A stretch of 18,581 bases of DNA from Candidatus Dependentiae bacterium (GTDB lineage: Bacteria; Babelota; Babeliae; Babelales; UASB340), in NCBI GenBank assembly GCA_018897535.1, contig JAHIKO010000006.1:1-18581 (forward strand), in the 5' to 3' direction. The position numbers and the translations under genes are program-made. This document shows positions 14,183 to 18,581 of the stretch, one piece after another. The notes beneath the pieces are model-generated. The model was not told where the DNA came from. It saw only the letters and a program-made list of their open reading frames with translations, and did no database searches. The number at the start of each line of letters is the position of its first letter. Position 1 is the stretch's first letter.

Positions 14183-14752
14183 ATGAATATAAGTATGAAT
14201 AACGAAGAGATTGTTATACCCTTTGATAAAGAGTCGATTAAATATCTTATATTTATAATGTTTTTACCAATAATATTATTGATAAGTATGTTTTCTTTTT
14301 TTTATTTAATTGTAAATTTTCGAATACCTTTTTTCTTGGAATTTTATATTATTCCTTTTATTAATTTTCTTTTAATTTTATTAATTTTATTATTTTTAAT
14401 AGTGATAGTTCAACTTTATTTTTATATGAATGCCCCTTCACCTTTGGCGATTATTAATAAAAATGGAGTTTTTATTAAAGGATACGGCTTTATTGTATGG
14501 AAGAATATTAAAGAATTTGAATTATATTCAACTAAGCGAAGCCCTGATTTTAAATTAATAGGGATCAGAGTTAAGAGTATTTTTAGCTTATTGAGGAAGG
14601 CTTCTTTGGGTGGAAAAATGGGAATAGTTGTGTCTATTATTTTTGGTTATTATCCTATTTCATTGTCATATCCCATGTCTTTATCAAATAATGGTATTAA
14701 TAACGAAAATATTGTAAATTTTGCAAAAAAATATATTAATCAGATAGATTAA
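14183..14752 (+). CDS. STM3941-like membrane protein
   Basis: Two long membrane helices at about residues 20-47 and 50-82 precede a soluble beta-rich domain. The order PLAIINKNGVFIKG, IVWKNIKEFELY, IGIRVKS and, late in the protein, ISLSYPMSLSNNGI followed by a short final helix matches the PH-like STM3941 family of uncharacterised membrane proteins. I base this on pattern memory only. The start is uncertain: ATG at 14183 or at 14195, neither with a clear Shine-Dalgarno. It follows the exported glycine-rich protein across a stem-loop. If that protein is membrane-active, this could be its protective partner, which is speculation. Confidence 0.65.
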   Translation: MNISMNNEEIVIPFDKESIKYLIFIMFLPIILLISMFSFFYLIVNFRIPFFLEFYIIPFINFLLILLILLFLIVIVQLYFYMNAPSPLAIINKNGVFIKGYGFIVWKNIKEFELYSTKRSPDFKLIGIRVKSIFSLLRKASLGGKMGIVVSIIFGYYPISLSYPMSLSNNGINNENIVNFAKKYINQID

Positions 14753-14896
14753 GAATTACACTTAATCGCATTTCTTCTTTTTATTATTTGCTAATATTGT
14801 CTAACTTTGTTTTTAAAAATAAGCTTTTATATGTATCGGTCTTGTAAATTAAAACTAAAATCTATAGCCTTGGTTCTAAATGTGTCAATTAAGGTA

Positions 14897-14944
14897 CACC
14901 AGCCGCCGCTCCTGCGGAGCTATGGCTGGCATGACAGTTTTTTT
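14897..14944. repeat. GC-rich palindromic repeat, copy R5, between convergent genes
   Basis: CCAGCC (14899-14904) pairs with GGCTGG (14924-14929), and CCGC-TCCT-GCGG (14906-14917) forms an inner hairpin. The right part GCTATGGCTGGCATGACAGT aligns with R1 at 17 of 20 positions. Seven Ts follow 8 nt after the outer stem, so it may also end transcription of the gene at 14183-14752. Confidence 0.65.
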
Positions 14945-14954
14945 AATTATTAAT

Positions 14955-15158
14955 CTATTTATTCTTCCTTAACATAGGAAGTCCTGTTCGCTCATTTTCC
15001 ACAACCTCATATCCTGTAGGAAGTGCCGCAAGAACATTACTCCCAGCTTCACCCGCAAAGTAATAGATATTTTGTTTACGATCACCCTTGAGTTTAACTT
15101 CCTTTGAATGTAGAAAATATGTTTTTCCACTTTTTTTGGATTTTACACTAAATGCCAT
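14955..15158 (-). CDS. Small conserved-looking protein of unknown function (67 residues)
   Basis: The protein begins MAFSVKSKKSGKTYFLHSKE, is rich in Lys and Gly, contains an aromatic IYYFAGEAGSNVLAALP segment and ends NERTGLPMLRKNK. It has no signal peptide and no cysteines. The alternation of short beta-like segments suggests a compact single domain. I recall similar short proteins in reduced-genome bacteria, but cannot assign a function. The ribosome site GAGGAG about 9 nt before the ATG is among the best in the window, suggesting strong translation. The gene stands alone, with repeat R5 just past its 3' end. Confidence 0.75.
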   Translation of the reverse strand: MAFSVKSKKSGKTYFLHSKEVKLKGDRKQNIYYFAGEAGSNVLAALPTGYEVVENERTGLPMLRKNK

Positions 15159-15322
15159 ACTTAAATCTCCTCTAAATAATATGATATTGTTATAATAATT
15201 ATAGATGATGCTAATATATTAAAATATAATAAGTCTCGTTTTTTATTTATTTAGCTTCGTAATGCTGGTTGTAAAGACTTCACTATATTCTACCCTTGGA
15301 ATAATACATAATTTATTTACAT

Positions 15323-16093
15323 TTATAAATTGTGCTCTTTTTGATCAAATTTATGTTCAAATGGTTTGATAGTTAAATATAAACTATCTATCTCCGCTTG
15401 TTGTAAAACTCCAAATTTTCCTAATTCTTTAATCATAAGATCGTGATCAACACAAATAATACCATCCATACCAACAGCCTTAGCCCCAATAATGTTTTTT
15501 TCAAAATCATCAATAAACAAACATTCTTCGGCTTTGATTTTATATGTATCAAACAAAATATGATAAATTTCCGGATCAGGTTTTATAGCATGCACTATAT
15601 GTGAATAAATAAGACCATCAAATAATTTTAAAAAACCATACTCCGTTTTATCAAAATCAATATCAGAAGCACTATTTGATAACAAAAAAAGCTTATATCC
15701 TTTTTCCTTAAGAAGCTTTACTAGATTAATTACCTGAGGTACAGGAGTTAAGTATGCAGGTAAGCTATAAAAAAATTTTATAACCTGATCTTGGTTATAT
15801 TTTTTAGGAAGAGTTTTTAAAGCTTGTGCGGCTGTAATATTTCCACGTTGTAATTCCGCAAAAGAATCACACCAAAATAATTCTTGCCATAACTCCATTG
15901 ACATAACCTCTTCACCTTGTACAAAAATATCCTGAAAAATTTTTTGTAAAGGAAATTCTGTAAGCACACCACCAAAATCAAATATTATATTTTTATACTT
16001 TACATGTCTTTCCATTGCATTTCCTTTATCTTTTTGCTCTATACAAAAAATTGTTCCAATAATAAAAAGTGATAATAAGAATATTTTTTTCAC
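15323..16093 (-). CDS. HAD-superfamily phosphatase with N-terminal signal peptide
   Basis: This is a HAD subfamily IA hydrolase, probably a small-molecule phosphatase of the YihX type. From this GTG start, a signal-like segment MKKIFLLSLFIIGTIF opens the protein. HAD motif I is FDFGGVL (nucleophile Asp39, with the second Asp replaced by Gly as in several IA members), motif II LLSNSAS (Ser139), motif III Lys171 in AIKPDPEIY, and motif IV FIDDFEKN (Asp195, Asp196). A cap domain lies between I and II. GTG at 16093 has AAAAGGA 6 nt upstream and is preferred over an in-frame TTG at 16114. A second well-placed start, ATG at 16015, would remove the signal segment and leave the whole HAD domain. The protein is 256 residues from GTG. 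Confidence 0.85.
   Translation of the reverse strand: MKKIFLLSLFIIGTIFCIEQKDKGNAMERHVKYKNIIFDFGGVLTEFPLQKIFQDIFVQGEEVMSMELWQELFWCDSFAELQRGNITAAQALKTLPKKYNQDQVIKFFYSLPAYLTPVPQVINLVKLLKEKGYKLFLLSNSASDIDFDKTEYGFLKLFDGLIYSHIVHAIKPDPEIYHILFDTYKIKAEECLFIDDFEKNIIGAKAVGMDGIICVDHDLMIKELGKFGVLQQAEIDSLYLTIKPFEHKFDQKEHNL
16022..16027 (-). promoter_or_regulatory. Internal ribosome binding site within the HAD gene
   Basis: On the minus strand AAAGGA lies exactly 6 nt before an in-frame ATG at 16015, the first codon before RHVKYKNIIFDFGG. It would yield a cytosolic phosphatase of about 230 residues. Confidence 0.5.
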
Positions 16094-16099
16094 CGATAT

Positions 16100-16106
16100 T
16101 CCTTTT
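16100..16106 (-). promoter_or_regulatory. Ribosome binding site for the GTG start of the HAD gene
   Basis: On the minus strand AAAAGGA lies 6 nt before GTG at 16093, which gives a textbook KK-hydrophobic signal sequence. The upstream TTG frame start has no such site. Confidence 0.55.
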
Positions 16107-16223
16107 ACAAACAAAAATTTATTCTATAAAGTTTGTTCTAACCAACATGTTAATTTAAACATTAAATAATTGAAAGTTTTTTTTGTGGCACAATTTAAAA
16201 ATTATTAATATCAAGAAAAAATC

Positions 16224-16706
16224 ATGAATAAAAAAATAATATGTCACGATATAAATGGAAACAAAATAGAAATTGATTCAAATAAACTTACCTTTCGACC
16301 ATCTGTTTATGGTGTATTAATTGATAATAATAAAATACTATTATCAAAACAATTTGATGGCTATGATTTTCCCGGCGGAAAAATTGAAATATATGAAACA
16401 ATAGACCAAGCCTTAAAACGCGAATTTTTTGAGGAAACAGGGATAATTGTAGAACCAATAAAGCCTTTACTATGTGAAACTTCATTTTTTCATCAAACAA
16501 ACGCAAAAGAAAATAAATACAGAAATTGTCCATTAATTTATTTTTTAGTAAAAAAAATAAGTGGAAATATTTCTACAAAAAATTTATCTAAAACGGAATT
16601 AGATTATGTGAACGAAGCCGAATGGATAGATGTTAACAAAATTAATGACTTAAAAATTTATACTCCTATTGATAGTGTACATTTAATAAAATTAGCTTTA
16701 AGATAG
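16224..16706 (+). CDS. Nudix hydrolase
   Basis: The Nudix box is perfect: G52-x5-E58-x7-R66-E67-FF-E70-E71-T-G73-I74, within an FPGGKIE context that follows the usual VLLS-type strand (KILLSKQFDGYDFPGG). The 160-residue protein is one domain. Nudix enzymes cleave nucleoside diphosphates linked to other groups, often oxidised or non-canonical nucleotides; the substrate here is open. No strong Shine-Dalgarno is present. TGTGGCACAAT at 16184-16194 may act as an extended -10 box. It is divergent from the HAD phosphatase, and a second Nudix gene lies 280 nt downstream. Confidence 0.9.
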   Translation: MNKKIICHDINGNKIEIDSNKLTFRPSVYGVLIDNNKILLSKQFDGYDFPGGKIEIYETIDQALKREFFEETGIIVEPIKPLLCETSFFHQTNAKENKYRNCPLIYFLVKKISGNISTKNLSKTELDYVNEAEWIDVNKINDLKIYTPIDSVHLIKLALR

Positions 16707-16752
16707 AATCTTTAAAATTTTTTAATGTTATGAATCAATAAATGAATTTAAT

Positions 16753-16968
16753 ATGAATAAATTAGAATATTTAAAATCAGTAAAACCAAATTTTATAAAA
16801 GCTTTAATCGCATATGCTTTTTACGTATTATCATTTGAATTAAAATGTTATTTTTTGAATACTCCATTTAATTATTCCATTTTACCACCACAAATTTTTC
16901 ATTACACAATAACTTATGGAATAATTATTGGAATTATTATTAGCCCGTTATTATTTAAAAAAAATTAA
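16753..16968 (+). CDS. Small membrane protein of unknown function
   Basis: A 71-residue frame has two hydrophobic segments (about 15-30 and 48-67, the second ending SPLLFKKN) joined by a short loop with PFNYSILPPQ. The positive residues at the N-terminus (KSVKPNFIK) and C-terminus suggest both ends in the cytosol. There is no clear Shine-Dalgarno and no family I know. Its place between two Nudix genes in the same direction, with 18 nt to the next start, supports a real gene in an operon. Confidence 0.5.
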   Translation: MNKLEYLKSVKPNFIKALIAYAFYVLSFELKCYFLNTPFNYSILPPQIFHYTITYGIIIGIIISPLLFKKN

Positions 16969-16986
16969 AAAGAAAGATTTGCAAAT

Positions 16987-17439
16987 ATGCAACAATACAG
17001 AATTGCAGCCGGTGGAATAATTTTAAAAGATAACAAAATTTTACTGGTCAGATATGAAAACCTAAATGAAAATACTGTTTTTGTTGGCCCAGGTGGTGCT
17101 GCAAACATTAATGAATCACTTGAAGATGCATTAATTAGAGAAGTATTTGAGGAAACAGGAGTTAATGTAAAAGTAGAAAAATTATTATACGTTGAAGATC
17201 TTCTTTCCAGCAAGCATCGTTTACTAAAATTATGGTTTTTGTGCAATTTTATTGGTGGCAATATAACAAAGACTCAAGATGCTATAAACGAGGGCATCAC
17301 AGAGGTAAATTGGTATTCTCAAGAAGAATTAAAAAATAAAATTGTTTATCCAAACCTATTATTAATCACAGATTGGCAAGATTTTTTAAAAAACGACCAA
17401 AAAATTGACTATTCTTCACTCAAAAAAGCTGCTTTTTAA
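16987..17439 (+). CDS. Nudix hydrolase
   Basis: The Nudix box runs G37-x5-E43-x7-R51-E52-VF-E55-E56-T-G58-V59 with all metal ligands present, preceded by AAGGIILKDNKILLVRYEN and VGPGGA. The NTVFVGPGGAANINESLEDA stretch is like ADP-ribose or MutT-type proteins in which PGG precedes the box; substrate not predictable. It has 150 residues, one domain. A weak AAAGAAAG site lies about 10 nt upstream. It is only distantly similar to the Nudix gene at 16224, mainly in the box itself (shared EETG segment), so recent duplication is unlikely. Confidence 0.9.
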   Translation: MQQYRIAAGGIILKDNKILLVRYENLNENTVFVGPGGAANINESLEDALIREVFEETGVNVKVEKLLYVEDLLSSKHRLLKLWFLCNFIGGNITKTQDAINEGITEVNWYSQEELKNKIVYPNLLLITDWQDFLKNDQKIDYSSLKKAAF

Positions 17440-17478
17440 TTTCTTGAAATAAACGCAAATAATTCACAAGAAACCCAT

Positions 17479-17506
17479 TTGTTTAATCAAAATATATTGG
17501 CATAAT
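17479..17506 (+). promoter_or_regulatory. Promoter for the ankyrin gene
   Basis: TTGTTT (17479-17484) and CATAAT (17501-17506) are 16 nt apart, and TGG just before the -10 makes it an extended -10 element. The site lies 38 nt before the start codon, with room for a leader and the GAGG ribosome site. Confidence 0.5.
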
Positions 17507-17544
17507 TAAAATAGAATTTATATGTATTTTAATGAGGTTATTTT

Positions 17545-18465
17545 ATGAATAAAAAAATATTTAAGATATTTCTATCTTTTTCACTAATTTTCAATATTTT
17601 CGCAAACAATGGAACAGCACAATTATTAAGCGAAGAAAAAAACAATTTACCGAGTCAAATTCTGTCACCAAGTGAACTGAATACACTGGATGAAGATGGT
17701 TATTCCCCTTTGCATAATGTTATTATTGATGAAGAACTTAGTTTAGCTCCAACTTATATACAGGCAATAAAAAATGCTGTTTACTGTTGGACCGAGGCTA
17801 AAGGTGAATCCTTTTGCGGTAAAGCTTATCATAAAGGAGATAATATTGATCCTATAATGGTAACTTGGAGTGCAGATCAATATGGAAAAGAAGATGCATT
17901 AAACGCCTTTCTTGCGATTTTTGAAGAATGCAAAATCACGCAAATTGAGCAAGTAAAATCCCTTATTAAATCAGGAGCCAACGTTAATCTTCCAGACAGC
18001 GAAGGAAGAACTGCATTGTGGTGGGCAGCTGAACGCAATCTACCTGAAATCATTTCTGTTTTAATAGAACTTGGAGCCAATGTTGATGGGTATGGTACAA
18101 ACATACCGCTACACATTGCCGCTCTAGATGGAAATAAAGAAGCCGTCGAATGCCTTCTTTCAAATTGTGCCAATGCAAATCTTATAGATGAAGATGGCAA
18201 CTCGGCATTACATTTAGCCGGATTGGGTGAAACATGGTTATATCCATCAAAAAGTGAAGATTATAAAGGATGTAATCCTGACAAATTACAAGATTATATA
18301 AATATCATACAAAGACTTATAAGACACGGAGCAAAAAAAGATCTCAAAAATAAAATGGGATTTACACCTTTGCAAATGGCAATAAATCAACAAAAAGAAT
18401 TTTATCCGGAGCTTACAGAAATTACTCTAGCAAAATATATTGAAGATGATTTATTTGTAAAATAA
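17545..18465 (+). CDS. Exported ankyrin-repeat protein
   Basis: Ankyrin repeats bind other proteins. Exported ones in intracellular bacteria often act as effectors or periplasmic binding proteins. The signal peptide covers about residues 1-25 (KIFKIFLSFSLIFNIF, cleavage near GTA-Q). A first ankyrin start DGYSPLHNVI (51-60) is interrupted by a unique insert of about 75 residues with C81, C91 and an IMVTW segment. Regular repeats follow: EGRTALWWAA...LIELGANVD (153-181), TNIPLHIAA...NANLID (185-215), DGNSALHLAG (218-226) with a 24-residue insert then LIRHGAKKDLKNK, and MGFTPLQMAI (271-280). GAGG lies about 8 nt before the ATG and a good promoter precedes it. The destination, periplasm or host, is unknown. 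Confidence 0.88.
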   Translation: MNKKIFKIFLSFSLIFNIFANNGTAQLLSEEKNNLPSQILSPSELNTLDEDGYSPLHNVIIDEELSLAPTYIQAIKNAVYCWTEAKGESFCGKAYHKGDNIDPIMVTWSADQYGKEDALNAFLAIFEECKITQIEQVKSLIKSGANVNLPDSEGRTALWWAAERNLPEIISVLIELGANVDGYGTNIPLHIAALDGNKEAVECLLSNCANANLIDEDGNSALHLAGLGETWLYPSKSEDYKGCNPDKLQDYINIIQRLIRHGAKKDLKNKMGFTPLQMAINQQKEFYPELTEITLAKYIEDDLFVK

Positions 18466-18541
18466 AACAAATATAAAATAGAATTAAAATTAACTTTTAA
18501 CCCAAATTCGTTTATTTGCAGATTCAAAAACAATATATATA

Positions 18542-18563
18542 ATTATTTTTAAATAAAAATAAT
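18542..18563. repeat. AT-only palindrome after the ankyrin gene
   Basis: ATTATTTTTA and TAAAAATAAT flank a 2-nt centre, followed by ATTTTAAAA. It may help end transcription in either direction, but a stem without G-C pairs is weak, and such palindromes are common in AT-rich DNA. Confidence 0.25.
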
Positions 18564-18581
18564 ATTTTAAAATAATAGGTA

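Noticed and set aside
11925..14950. A CRISPR array or integrase-bearing island in the repeat-rich block
   Set aside because: The repeats are few, unequally spaced and of hairpin type, there are no regular spacers and no cas or integrase gene is present.
16094..16114. A seven-codon extension of the HAD protein from TTG
   Set aside because: The strong ribosome site lies within these codons and points to the GTG at 16093.

Overview
The window is strongly AT-rich, uses the standard bacterial code (dnaX ends in TGA) and packs its genes tightly, often with overlapping or abutting ends. It encodes LptB and an LpxL/HtrB-type acyltransferase, so the cell has an LPS-type outer membrane. The mix of core genes with many small signal-peptide proteins of unknown function, an exported ankyrin protein and dispersed GC-rich palindromes suggests a reduced-genome, host-associated bacterium. 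My best guess is Candidatus Dependentiae (TM6) or a similar intracellular lineage. That is an inference from style and content, not a proven placement.

Layout. 1-4400 (+): a compact SRP RNA, then dnaX, der, lptB and a short ribosome hibernation factor, closed by a strong bidirectional terminator. The SRP RNA-dnaX order is the one known from Bacillus, and lptB next to hpf echoes the proteobacterial lptB-rpoN-hpf order with rpoN absent. 4406-5927 (-): a secreted protein of unknown function behind a lipid A-type acyltransferase. 6000-10981 (+): MATE transporter, gatC, gatA, tRNA-dihydrouridine synthase and mreC in one tight run. 10958-11458 (-) is a YfcD-like Nudix protein whose 3' end overlaps mreC. 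11544-11924 (+) is a HIT protein.

11925-14950 is the accessory part. It holds two tRNA-Arg genes (anticodons TCG and CCT) around a small secreted protein, a tandem duplication that copied the first 12 nt of the first tRNA, four of the window's five copies of a GC-rich hairpin repeat, a hairpin that looks like an IS200/IS605 right end without a transposase, and a two-gene unit: a signal-peptide protein with a glycine-rich hydrophobic C-terminus followed by an STM3941-like membrane protein.

14955-18581: a conserved-looking 67-residue protein (-), a HAD phosphatase (-) with two well-formed translation starts (one exported, one cytosolic), two more Nudix hydrolases around a small membrane protein, and an exported ankyrin-repeat protein with a clear promoter.

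The core genes serve translation (SRP RNA, Der, HPF, GatCA, Dus, two tRNAs), replication (DnaX) and the envelope (LptB, acyltransferase, MreC). The most interesting material is the compensating palindromic repeat family, the secreted protein/membrane protein pair at 13446-14752, and the possibly dual-localised HAD phosphatase.
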